NCBI GenBank assembly: GCA_014526335.1
Contig: JACTAT010000128.1
Span: 123,227-187,226 of the forward strand
Origin: Chrysaora quinquecirrha
Taxonomy: Eukaryota > Cnidaria > Scyphozoa > Semaeostomeae > Pelagiidae
DNA length: 64,000 nucleotides
Reading direction: 5' to 3'
Shown: positions 12,209-21,827 of the stretch, piece by piece
Position numbering within the stretch: the stretch's first letter is position 1
Layout of the letters: every line of letters begins with the position of its first letter
Translations under genes and position numbers: made by a program
Notes under the pieces: generated by a model
Told to the model about the DNA's origin: nothing
Database searches by the model: none
Seen by the model: only the letters and a program-made list of their open reading frames with translations

Positions 12209-12518
12209 GTGCTACATGATGGAGACCTGCATTGGCTAGCTGTGATCACATATGGCTGTGATGAAGGGGAATTTCTTTTCATGGATGGTAATTTTCATCG
12301 GTCTAAATCAGTGAAAACAAAGCAACAAATTTGCAACTTATTGGTGTGCAAGTAAGACAAAATTAAAGTCAGAGCTCTACCGTTCAACAACAATCTAATG
12401 CAGTTGATTGTAGTGTTTATGCTATTGCTTTTATCAGCACAATTCTTCAAGGCCATTTAGAACCATTTCCGATTACCAATCAGAGAGTTAAGAGGTGCCA
12501 CAATAAAGTCATTGAAAT
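12209..12518 (+). pseudogene. Ulp1-like (C48) cysteine peptidase carried by the MULE
   Basis: A TTGTTTAG acceptor at 12201-12208 is followed by codons for VLHDGDLHWLAVITYG, in which the His of HW is the expected catalytic His. GEFLFMDGNFH follows with the partner Asp. After a shift near 12365, SSTVQQQSNAVDCSVYAIAF carries the Gln and the catalytic Cys in the usual Q...DCxxxAI arrangement of Ulp1/SENP peptidases. This is only the catalytic core. Plant MULEs of the KAONASHI type also carry Ulp1-like genes, so this is either a parallel or an old association. Whether it is a separate gene or the 3' exon of the transposase cannot be told from the sequence. Confidence 0.65.
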
Positions 12519-13589
12519 TCAAATCTTCTGCAGTTGTCACCAAATCTGGGCCAAGACACATGAAAGAATATCTGCAAGGTCAGTCAAATACAGTTTTAAT
12601 TTATGAACAGAAAGCTGCAATGAAATTTAGAGTATCAATATCTTGGTTGCATTTTACAGGGCTGGCAAGGTTTTGTAAACCCCCTAGGCAAAAGGAAGGC
12701 AGGACCTCAATTGGAAGAGGCAAACAGAAAACAGGGGGAAGCTGGGGTTATAATTGGCCCCAATTTCTTTTTTGGCCAACCAAATCTGAGAAAAGAGGTT
12801 TCTTTTTGGCAATATGAAGGTGCAGTACAAAGTTAGTGCTAAAACTTTCTCTCAAGAATGATAAGATTGCACTTCAGAATAGACTCTTCTAGTGATTCTA
12901 AAAGGACCACCCTTATTAGGACCCACTGCTTATTAAGATTTGCATTTGTATTGATGTTGATATATCTGACTTGCTTTGCTTGGACTTTTTTGTGTGAGAG
13001 TTCACTTGTACACTCTACTTTAAAACTTTGGATCTCCTCAGCATATAAGTACTATAAGACCCATTGGTATTGCGTTTCAGCAGTTTGGAGACCATGTTTG
13101 TTCCCCCAATTTATTGCAACCCCCTATCCATTACATTATTAATGAAGTTCCAGCTCCCTGTCTATTCCGCAATTCCCCAGCAATAAGGCACCTAAGATAA
13201 CCAAGAAAAAGACTGATGGACAAGAACACAGTCTGGACTTGCTCGTCATACAGATGCAGGTGAGCTTGTTATGTGGGTTCATTTTAAAGCCCAGCCCAGC
13301 ACAGGAGTTGATCGATGTTTTATGGACTGCAAATGGAATAGCCTTTAGATTTATTAGTATTTTTAGTAGACTCTGCATACTTATTAAAATAAAAATATAT
13401 TCTAATGAAAGCATACCTACCTGATGAGCCTGAGTCAGTTGAAGAATCAGAGGAAAGTATCTGCTATTACCAAAATCCAACATGGCACAGAGCAAAGCAC
13501 ATTGTCATCGCGTCAGCTGTTATTGTTTTAAGCGACCAAGTTCAAAGCAAGAAAAATCGGTTTCAACAAAATTTCGGCTATAATCTTAC
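12519..13589. other. MULE 3' region
   Basis: Lies between the Ulp1-like core and the right terminal repeat. Open frames at 12512-12817 and 13405-13659 have no conserved motif. The second runs through the terminal repeat and is therefore not a real gene. Confidence 0.4.
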
Positions 13590-13649
13590 GACAATGAGTT
13601 TTCGAAAAGGTCCTTTGGGCATTGATATCGATCATCAACCTATGCTGCC
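13590..13649 (-). repeat. MULE right terminal inverted repeat and target duplication
   Basis: The repeat ends at 13640 (...ATCATCAACC). On the minus strand it begins GGTTGATGATCGATATCAAT and matches the left repeat at 6365. The duplication TATGCTGCC follows at 13641-13649, identical to 6356-6364. Confidence 0.88.
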
Positions 13650-14984
13650 TGCAGGATGACATGCAATAAAAAATTTTACGGTTGTTGCTTTCTTGTAATT
13701 GGAGTAGGTCTGTGCACAGGCTTTGTGTGCTGTTGGGCACTCAATTTTAATTTCGAAGCAATCTACAATGCAAGTAAGTCTTGGGAATTCTTTCCTGAAA
13801 TGAGGAGGGACTGTCCTGTAGATGGTGTCTCGATCTGGCCAGTGGACCAGAAAAGTTATCTTTGCATACATTAAGTTTAGCCATGTTCTGATCATATCTA
13901 AAAGTTTAGACCTCGCAATACCAAGAAGGTGAGATAGGAATTCAGATGATGGATTTTGATGGAGTTTGACGAGGGTTAAAAACAGCTGATCTTTATATGG
14001 TAATTTCCATTTGTTTTCTTTTGGTATGAATTTGCTCAGATGAAAAGTTGAAAAGTATGTAAAGTTGAAAAGTTGTGCCAGCTAAGTCCAGTCATCAACA
14101 TACACTGGGCATGATTGCCCTCGATAGAGCTTGCTTTTAGCTGGCTGCGATTTAGTTTTGACTGCAAGTTAACTAGTTCTTTTTCAAGCTTCTCCTTGTC
14201 TGACTTTGCCTGATCTGTCACTTGAACAAACTTTTCCTCAGCATTTTGAAGCCTTGCCTCGAGTTTTTTTATCTCTTCTGCATGTTTCTCTTGCTCTGGA
14301 AGCGATCCTTTTGTACTGATAGTTTTATCATGTATACCAACATCTAAGTTTACAAAATTTTCATCATCAAAAGCACCACTGGCATATTCACCAACTTCGT
14401 TGGATTCAGTTCTGATATTCTTACTCATCAGTTGATCATTCTCCACGGCAACTTTCTTGTTTTTTTTCGATTATATCCATTGTTTCTCTAACTTGATCAC
14501 TATTCTTTTTCCTTTCGAACAGGCTCATCTTTTTAGCATTCTTGTCTTCTGTGACAACTTTTTGAGGAAAAATTGTTAGCACATAGTCTGGATGCTCTTT
14601 ATCATTTGACTTTTTGCCTGCAAAGAAATGTACAAAACCTTCATAATCATCCAACATCCCAAAAAGTACTTTATAATTTGCTTTCAAGCAAGAGAATCAC
14701 TCTGGCTATGTTATATTTATACTAGGAAAAACACTAAGGGCAATGTTATAGTTATGATGTTATGATTCAAGTACAGAATAACTATTTAATCTCTTACCTT
14801 CAATGAAATGTTTTGAAAAAACGTAGTTATAATCAGATTTGGGGAACCACAGCCCTCCATTGACTGCTTCTCGACGTATTGCTTGGATCCAGAGAATCCT
14901 CCTATTTGGTTCAGTCGCAGCACTTGGGACCATATAGTAGCTTAGTTTAGGATTTTTTAGTTTATTTGTAGCACAACTCATCAC
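13641..14984 (-). pseudogene. THAP-type DDE transposase, N-terminal half
   Basis: On the minus strand 14984-14760 encodes a THAP-like domain: one Cys near the start, RRILWIQAIRRE with the invariant Trp, and VFSKHF where CSxHF is usual, so the zinc ligands are partly lost. 14687-14036 adds a charged coiled coil (EKLEKELVNLQSKL) and MTGLSWHNFSTL, the motif that precedes the helix-turn-helix in this family. After a shift near 14036, WLNLMYAKI, HWPDRDTI, then FPRLTCIVDCFEIKIE supplies the first catalytic Asp block, followed by KKATTVKFFIACHPAGSI. The frame then meets the MULE. The rest of the gene is at 5912-6364. Confidence 0.75.
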
Positions 14985-16927
14985 ACAATACTTTTAGGCA
15001 TTTTGAAACAGTGCTCACCAAACTTCACACAGCAAAGCATACACAGCGTAAAAGAATGTTTTCCCCTTGGTGCTATTGCTAAGGCCGCAGATCCCAAAGT
15101 TCCAGGATGTGCCGACAGAACCTATCAAGGCATGACAGATCTGCAATAGCTACGTTCTTTCTATAGGATTGAATTTGCATATCATATGTACAATGTATTT
15201 TAAAAAGAAGTATTAACTGCAAATTATAATATTAACAGATGCAGTTTAAATATATTTGATGGTAATATGTTCAAAGAAATGCAGTTTACACAGTTATATT
15301 GTGGCAAATAATTATGGAAACAACATCATAATGTCAAGTTGAGTAAAAAGTAAATTATTTAATTTCAGGAAGTTTTCTTTGTGTAGGCGTAAAACTTGTA
15401 CAAGTGTATGATAAATTTCAGAGAAATGTATTTCAAGAAATGGAATGTGAAATGAATTTATGTTTATAAAATTGGAGTAATGTTATTGGATGTGGATTGA
15501 AATACTGAAATAAATTGTAATAGGAATGTAAGAAAATGAATGCTTTTACAATCAAACCGTATTAAAAAAATTGAAATGTAACAATTATTATAATTGAAAA
15601 TGCAACTTTGTTGGATTTTGTTTACAATTCAACAATGAGAAGCCAACATTCTTGCAGTCACACTGAAATTGGTACATACGCATTTTGTGAAGAAGAGCAG
15701 GATTCTGTAAAAATTGCACATTATGAGATTGAATTTGTGTAATTAAAGCTTTTCAGTTAGTTGAGGCATAAAAAATTATATATAGGAGAACTTTTTTTAT
15801 GTAGTTGTATGAAAAATCCCGAAACCAATGCATGGAAGTGATGCAAAATGGAGATAATAAATTTTATTTATGTTTGTTTTCAAGTTGAACAATCTGTTTT
15901 ACATTCTGTTTGTCGATGGGAAAATAATTTCTGAAAACTTTTATACTTGGAATTAATTTTGGAAAATGTGTAGAAGTTTTACCATACTAATTCTTTTCAC
16001 AAAGAAATGCCACTATATGTTAAGAGGCCAGTGTAAAATTAAAATGACTGTTAACCGAATTGGGTGCAATGACTATTTTTTGCAAAAATTAGGAATCCCT
16101 CTATATTTTCAAAGACCAATTTAAAAGATAAGTGAGAGTAAAGGCTTTTAAATGCATTGATTTTCTGTTTTTGAAATCAAGAAACCCTATTATAGGAGCC
16201 ATAAAGTGAGTGTAAAGCATATGGCAGTGATGTATGTTGAGGGGCAAACCACTTGTGAAAAAAGGAAAAGTATTTCAAAGGGATTCCTGTGAAATCAATG
16301 GAATTAAAGGCAAGGTTGAATGAGATCCATCAGGAGTGAATTGCCCTTTGATTTTTGTAAGTTGTTATTATTAGGGAAAAGCAATGAGCTAACCTCTTGG
16401 TTGTTATAATTTTCCTTTGCAGGATTACCAACAGAAACAAACTTTTCGAGAAAATACAAATTGAAATATTATCTCCAACAACGTATTATGAAGCAAGGTT
16501 GGGAAAATGAGATTGATTAAGTAGTGAAAATTAGCTAGGTTTTTCCAATATGCATGTGTAGCTTTTACGTAATAGATTTCGTAACCATAATCAATAGATT
16601 AATATGATAAGCGAGTGCAAGTGGAATATTGTACAAAACTGGTGATAGAGAGAAAAATCCATAGAGAAAAATCTGATCTGTGACTCTGGATTTCCCTTCA
16701 GTACATTTTGTTGCCACTCAACTTTTTGCGAACGACTTTTGCTGTGAAGATTGTATTTCAAACATATTCTCTGGGTCTCAGCGCGCAATCACAGAAAAAT
16801 GTAGAAGCTCTTTCTACTTTTGTGATTTATTGATATAAATCGATTGTAAGAGCCAATACGGACACAAGAGTTTAATCAGATTAACACAGAAAAATTAGTT
16901 TGTGACCACCCACATTCTGAATGGGAA
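14985..16927. other. AT-rich intergenic stretch, no gene seen
   Basis: About 1.9 kb without a convincing frame; the small minus-strand frame at 16591-16788 has no recognisable motif. The right end of the THAP/YqaJ element should lie somewhere after 15.0 kb, but no inverted repeat partner was found. Sequence near 16602-16690 resembles 18460-18512 on the other side of the next LINE fragment. Confidence 0.5.
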
Positions 16928-18370
16928 TTGAAACTCACAAGAATTCATTTGCAAAATGTTGCGCATGCAACAAAATGCACTGAATGGAAATCCGCCTGGC
17001 TGGTGTCATATGCTCTGCCAATGAATGGAATAAGAGTAATATCACCTGAATTGTATATAGGAGCCCTAGCGTATGTAGATGACATTATGGCGGTTGGAAA
17101 TAAAAGAACGGTAGAAATTGCTGGTGAAAACTTAAAAGAAATGGAAGAAGATAAAAAGTTCACATTCAATTTAGACAAGAGTAAATATATGGTAATAAAC
17201 ACAGGAAAAGGGACAAAGGAAGAGCTAAGTATCGAACTAACAAAGGGAAAAGTTAAAGAAGCAAGTGAATATAATTATTTGGGAAACTGGATAACAGCAA
17301 ACGGAAATTTAGATCGACAGCTGAAAGAGATAGAAGGGAAAATGACAGGAATAGTAAAAGAAATAAAGAGAATAGGAAATGAAGATAAATTAGGTAAATA
17401 TAGCACAGAAGCCCAACTGTTAATGTATGAAAAGACAGCGATTCCATCAATGATATATAATCTAGAATGTTGGCCAAATATGAGAGAAAAGGACTGGGAA
17501 AAGCTGGAAAAGATACAAGCGACATCTTTGAAAGCCATATTGAGAATGCCCAAAACAACTCCGGACTGGGGTATATTAAAAGAAACTGGTATATGGACCA
17601 TAAAGAAAAAAATTTTATATGCTAAATTGATGTTGTATCAAAATATTATACATTCAGATGAAAATAGGTTAGCTAAGCAAATAATAAAGGAACAGGAAAG
17701 ACAAGACTATAAAGGAAGTTGGATGTACGAGTTAAAGGAAATGGCGAGAGAAAATGGAATAGAGCTTGAAAAAGCTAATAAAATAAAAAAATCTGAGTGG
17801 AAAAAGATGATAAAAGAAAAATTATTGAAAAAAAATAAGTGAAGCGTCTAATAGAAAAGTGAATGAGCAAAAGAAACTAAGGCATCAAAGAGGTGATAAA
17901 TTTGAAAGAAAGAAATATGTATCGGAAAGAGGAATTAAGGAAGTAGCCGATATGATGAGAACAAGGTTAGAAATGTGGGACATTGGGAATAACTTAGGAA
18001 AAACAGACAGTGCATATATTGTAAATGTGAAAAGGAAACAGTAGAACACATTACTGTTTGTAAAGAAATCAAGAAAAAAATGAAGAGAGAAGCGAGCTGC
18101 GGTTGGGTTAAGAATGGAAATATCAATGATTTGAAAGACATAACGACATTCATAAAAGAGTACATCCAAAAGAGAGAAGACGATGTTGAAAAAGGACGAA
18201 AGAGTATATGAAAAATAAAGAAAAGAAAAAGAACAAAAAGTAGACTAAGAATCATTGTTAAAAAAAAAAAAAAAAAAAAAAACAATAGCCTCGCATTCTC
18301 CGGTTTGGAGATAATGCTTACTGGGAACAGTAAAGCGGGCGATAAAAGATTCAAGATTCAAGATTCAAGA
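16928..18370 (+). mobile_element. 5'-truncated non-LTR retrotransposon (reverse transcriptase C-terminal part, 3' end)
   Basis: The frame 16928-17842 contains YVDDIM at 17072-17089, the catalytic RT box. It continues with KSKYMVINTG, YNYLGNWI, the Y(N)LECW thumb-like motif and TTPDWGILKETGIWTI, a pattern seen in several animal non-LTR families. A second stretch (17859-18220) carries the C-terminal zinc finger CxxCxCExxxxHxxxC (about 18020-18060), with a stop at about 18042-18044 before a one-base shift. A run of 23 A at 18260-18282, a short 3' tail and (GATTCAA)n at 18348-18370 form the 3' terminus. Endonuclease and early RT are missing and an internal deletion just before YVDD is likely. The exact clade is not certain. 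Confidence 0.7.
18348..18370 (+). repeat. (GATTCAA)n terminal microsatellite
   Basis: Just over three copies of a 7-bp unit end the LINE fragment. Short tandem repeats at the extreme 3' end are usual for non-LTR elements that do not rely on a terminal poly(A); the A23 run here is about 65 bp upstream. Confidence 0.75.
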
Positions 18371-18552
18371 GTGGCAGGGAAACAAAGGACAGTGCATTTA
18401 GTCTATCAAATGTGCGTAAGTGATTTTCATCAAAAATTTGTAGTATTTACAATTGGTTGATATGATAAGTGATTGAAAGTGCAACATTGTATGTGATCTG
18501 TGACTCTAAGTGGCTGGCATCATATTTCCTGTCAATAAATGTGGCTGGGTCT

Positions 18553-18906
18553 TCACGTTGCATCTTCAATGGTGAAGTCAATGGAGCAAATAGTATCGTT
18601 TAGGTCATTTTTGAGGCTTTCATTGATTTTCCAACTGAAGTGATCTTCCTCAATTTTGGAGATCACACGAGTTAATTCGGATGTCATATGTTGCAGCCTT
18701 GACTCAACGGATCTGATCCATGCTTTGCACTTTCTTACATGCTTTTTAGTTTCATACAATGCTGTTAGGAGATCTTTCAGTTTGGCAGTATGGCCCATGC
18801 TAGTGTAGAAATATTCATTGGATTGAATCGGTATGGCAATATAAATTATGCTGGAAATAAAGTGAATAAATTGATTTGAAGATGAAAGAAAATGAACAAT
18901 ACTCAC
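18553..18906 (-). CDS. Hypothetical helical protein or exon, function unknown
   Basis: A 117-codon minus-strand frame. The part after MGHTAKLKDLL is helical and charged (RKCKAWIRSVESRLQ, LTRVISKIEEDHF) and could be a coiled coil. An AG (CTACACTAG) lies just before that Met codon, compatible with a splice acceptor. A second minus frame at 19055-19258 could be a further exon of the same unit. There is no recognised family and no neighbour supporting a role. It may be chance. Confidence 0.2.
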   Translation of the reverse strand: MSIVHFLSSSNQFIHFISSIIYIAIPIQSNEYFYTSMGHTAKLKDLLTALYETKKHVRKCKAWIRSVESRLQHMTSELTRVISKIEEDHFSWKINESLKNDLNDTICSIDFTIEDAT

Positions 18907-19261
18907 TTGTTAACAGTTTCTGCAGTTAATATGTCCATTGGAATTGGCAAATGAAATGAAATGAATTTTTTGAAAATTACCGAAGATTCACGCATGGGTA
19001 GAAGCAACTGACCCCAAGTCCTCAACGATTCCCCTTCCCCCTTCATGAATGACTTTAAGTCTCGAGTTTTAGTTTGATTGCCTGAATTGCCCCTTCTTTA
19101 GCTACAAAATCTCCATCTTGCTGTGAGGAGTTAAGACAAAGTAATGTGTTAGTCGCCAAGTCAGCAAAGGTCAAGAGAGTATTAGAACTTGTTTGAACCA
19201 AAGCCAGGCTTTCAACATGGTGTAATAATGCAATTAAAAGCTGAAAGTGATATGTCATTTT

Positions 19262-19556
19262 ATTGATGGATGAAGTAAAATTGATGGCAAATCTAGTTTT
19301 TGATAAAACCGCAGGAGAACTAATTGGTTATCTGGACCTTGGAAATCCTGAGACAAATTATGGGATAAGTGCACAACAAGTGCACAACTGATGCCACTAT
19401 TTTGGGATGCAGTATGCATACTTGAAACTTCATGCAATTTGCGAGTTTTTGCATTTACAGCAAATGGAGCTATCACCAAGAGAAAGTTTTTCAACCTCCA
19501 CAAAGATCTTGATGGTAATGTTGGAAGAGTCATTTGCTACAGACCCATTAACTTTT
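19262..19556 (+). pseudogene. P-type/THAP9-like transposase fragment
   Basis: Plus-strand codons read MDEVKLMANLVFDKTAGEL and GYLDLGNPETN, then after a small shift LMPLFWDAVCILE, NLRVFAFTANGAITKRKFF and LHKD. The DExKIxxxLVxDKxxGELxGxxDLG block and the (A/T)xGAxxxRKFF block are typical of the RNase H-like core of P-element/THAP9 transposases. The fragment stops abruptly at about 19556, where hAT coding sequence begins in the same orientation. Nothing recognisable lies upstream, so only a central piece survives. Confidence 0.6.
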
Positions 19557-19557
19557 A

Positions 19558-20973
19558 AAAGGATTTGATGGAGCAAGCAATATGTCCGGAAAAGATGAGG
19601 GTGTGCAACAACACTTGACCAATGCTAGAGTAACTAAGTCTACATATTTCCACTGTTTTGCGCACAGGCTCAATTTAGTATTGGAGAAAAGTGTAGCAAC
19701 TATCATAATTGTTATTGATGTTTATGACATAATTGTTTCAGTTTATCGTTATATGGAAGGCTCTTCAAAGAGGCAGGCTGTTACGAAAGAAAATTGGCAG
19801 AATTTGGAATTGCTAAAGGAGAAAGAGCCTTGTATTCTTTCTCAGATTCCTGATTGATTGCCAAATCCGATAACCTGGAGACCATTATTAATACGCTGCC
19901 AGCCATTTTAGCAATGTTAAATCAAATGTCAGCTCAGGGTGAATCAGCAGCATATGGTTTGCTGTTGAGGATGCAGAAATATAAGTTAGTCATTGCGTGC
20001 TTTGTTTTAAAGAAATGTTTCGCATTATGCAGGTCTGTTTCTGAATATCTTCAGTTAAAAGATATTGGCCTCGTATGTGCTGTTTCTGGTATAAAGTGTT
20101 TGCAGAAAACATTGCATTTGCTAATAAGTGTTGAAAAGATGAAAGAATTTTAACAAGAAGCAGAAAACTATTGCCAAAAATCAAAACTAGACTTTACGAC
20201 ATTTGAAAATGAGAACACTTCCAAATGCAAACGGACAATCCCTGCTCATTTTCGCAATGGTTCCAGAATGCTTTATGGAGATCAGATCAATCTTATTCAG
20301 GAAGATCAGATCAATCTTATTCAGGAAGATCAGATCAATCTTATTCAGGAAAGGATAGATTCAGACAAGCATATTTCCCCTTCTTGGATTGACTCATCAA
20401 TCAGCTGGACAAGAGATTTTCTTCATGGGCTTGTGAAATTTTGCTGTTGCCAGCATTTTTCATCCATGAATGCTATCAACAGAAAATATTGAAAATTTCA
20501 AAAATACGGCTGCTTTTTTGAATTGATGTTCAGAACAGTGGCAACCAGTTCATACTGTTCTCAATGTCAACTGAGGTTCAAAGATGGAAAACAGAATACG
20601 AAAAGTATTTGAAGGACAAGGAATTGGCAGAAATTGACAAGACAGTGCAACCTCCAGTAACATGGTTTTGCCTTCCTTCCTTGCTAAAATTTTCAGCAGA
20701 AATGGAATGAGCACCCTCATCCCCCAATTGTATGAATTGGTGAAAATCATTGCAACATTACCAGTAACAGTAACATCATGTGAAAAATCACACAGTAAAG
20801 TAAAGCTAATAAATACCTACTTGCGAGTGTCAATGTCAGATGATAGATCGATTGGAAAATCTTATTAAAATAAGTATTGAAAGGGACATTGCTGAGAAAA
20901 TTGCTGAGAAAATTGAGCTTGACAATCTCGTAGATGCATTTAAAACTAAGTCTAATAGGAAACTTTCCTTATA
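19558..20973 (+). pseudogene. hAT transposase pseudogene (DUF4371/ZMYM-like family)
   Basis: Starts at GFDGASNMSG (about 19562), the conserved block holding a catalytic-core Asp. It continues FHCFAHRLNLVLEKSV (19650-19695) and, after several stops, reaches the hATC dimerisation domain: LVKIIATLPVTVTSCEKSHSKVKLINTYLR (20730-20830). A frame change near 20848 leads to a helical tail ending at 20973. The N-terminal zinc finger and the first part of the core are missing because the fragment joins a P-type piece at its 5' end. A 24-bp in-frame triplication lies inside at 20280-20351. Confidence 0.7.
20280..20351 (+). repeat. 24-bp tandem repeat, three copies
   Basis: The unit GATCAGATCAATCTTATTCA plus GGAA is repeated three times almost perfectly inside the hAT pseudogene. 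It adds eight codons (DQINLIQE) per copy and keeps the frame. Confidence 0.9.
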
Positions 20974-21299
20974 AAATGATTTCTTTGTAGCCAGTCAGAA
21001 AGACACCAGACAGAAATATTATCGTTGACTTGCATATGCAGTAGTAAATTCGAAAAACTGTTTGTTTTTGTTACAGATTTTATACATCAGTGTGGTAATT
21101 CTTGAAAAAAGTCTGATTTTTGCTTCTTTCTATATTGCATTAGAATGATTTAGAATGGGCGTTTCCCCCTTTTCCAAGGGTTTGAAGGGCGTGGTACCAA
21201 AAATTTTGCCCTAAGACCCCAAAAGTCTTCTTCACCCAAGTCATTTTCCTCTGGGAATGCCACTGTCCAAAGTAAGGTTCTCGTGTTAGATATAATGGT

Positions 21300-21827
21300 T
21301 GTTATATTTCATAGCATCATGTGTCAAGTTGTTATTATAAGGACATAGCAAGTGGATTGGAACTTTTGCCATTATTAATGCCCTATTCAAAGTAATCATG
21401 ATCAACAATGGCAAGCAAAAACAATGCTAAAAAACCTTTATAACTATAAAAGCTGGTACCTGAGTTTGCAGGGTGGGAAATGGCAATATGTTTCCCATCT
21501 GCAGCTACAAATGCATTAGGGAGCTGCCATAGAACATGTTAGTTCAGCAAGAGCATTCAATTCTTCTTCAGTTGATGGTATTGAAAAATATTAATCTTCC
21601 TTTGCTTGATAAATAGCTTCACAGACTTTTGGAATAAAAAGGCCTATGGTAGATGATTGACTTATGAACTGATTATCATGTCTAATACGACTTATGAACT
21701 GATACATCAAGCTCTTGTAGGATTCTCCAGTAGCGAAGAAACATAGAGTAACAGTGTTGTTCTTATCTAGGCTGATTGGCTGTCGCATGTTTGTTAATTT
21801 TCTTACGATAGATGGCTTTACCAACAA
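21300..21827 (-). pseudogene. PIF/Harbinger transposase pseudogene
   Basis: On the minus strand RKLTNMRQPIS, TVTLCFFATGESYKSLMYQF and STIGLFIPKVCEAIYQ (21827-21600) match the N-terminal helix-turn-helix part of HARBI1-like nucleases. About 80 bp further WQLPNAFVAADGKHIAISHPANSGT (about 21535-21465) carries the DGKH catalytic block, and YKGFLALFLLAIVDHDY (about 21440-21390) the next conserved strand. A 25-bp stutter in the helix-turn-helix part, stops and loss of the C-terminal acids show it is inactive. No flanking TWA duplication or inverted repeats were found. Confidence 0.7.

Larger units (their letters stand above)
6365..13640 (+). mobile_element. MULE (MuDR-like) transposon, 7,276 bp, with Ulp1-like peptidase cargo
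   Basis: The borders come from ~52-bp imperfect terminal inverted repeats flanked by a perfect 9-bp duplication (TATGCTGCC), the duplication size usual for MULEs. Removing the element and one duplication copy joins two halves of the host transposase in frame (HPAGSI to ITYLSP), which proves both borders. The plus-strand interior encodes MULE transposase exons (7511-8548), a DDE core (8782-9870), a SWIM-like motif (about 11160-11440) and a Ulp1-like cysteine peptidase (12209-12518). All coding parts carry stops or shifts, so the copy is dead but its layout is preserved. Confidence 0.85.
4264..14984. mobile_element. THAP-transposase/YqaJ DNA transposon (ISL2EU-like), interrupted by a MULE
   Basis: Two convergent genes define the element: a SWIM-YqaJ-PHD gene on + (4264-5803) and a THAP-DDE transposase on - (14984 down to 5912). 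The transposase is interrupted by a complete MULE at 6365-13640. Pairing a transposase with a YqaJ-like exonuclease is, as I recall, a hallmark of ISL2EU elements. The termini were not found, so the coordinates span the coding parts only. Without the MULE the coding span is about 3.4 kb, a plausible size for one autonomous DNA transposon. Stops and frameshifts in both genes indicate an inactive copy. Confidence 0.6.

Noticed and set aside
13405..13659. 84-codon plus-strand frame including LGIDIDHQP, echoed by a frame at 6.4 kb
   Set aside because: The shared peptide is the translation of the MULE terminal inverted repeat, not a gene.
17253..18354. Several long minus-strand frames rich in Phe, Leu and Ser
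   Set aside because: They lie opposite the A-rich LINE coding strand and its poly(A); composition explains them.
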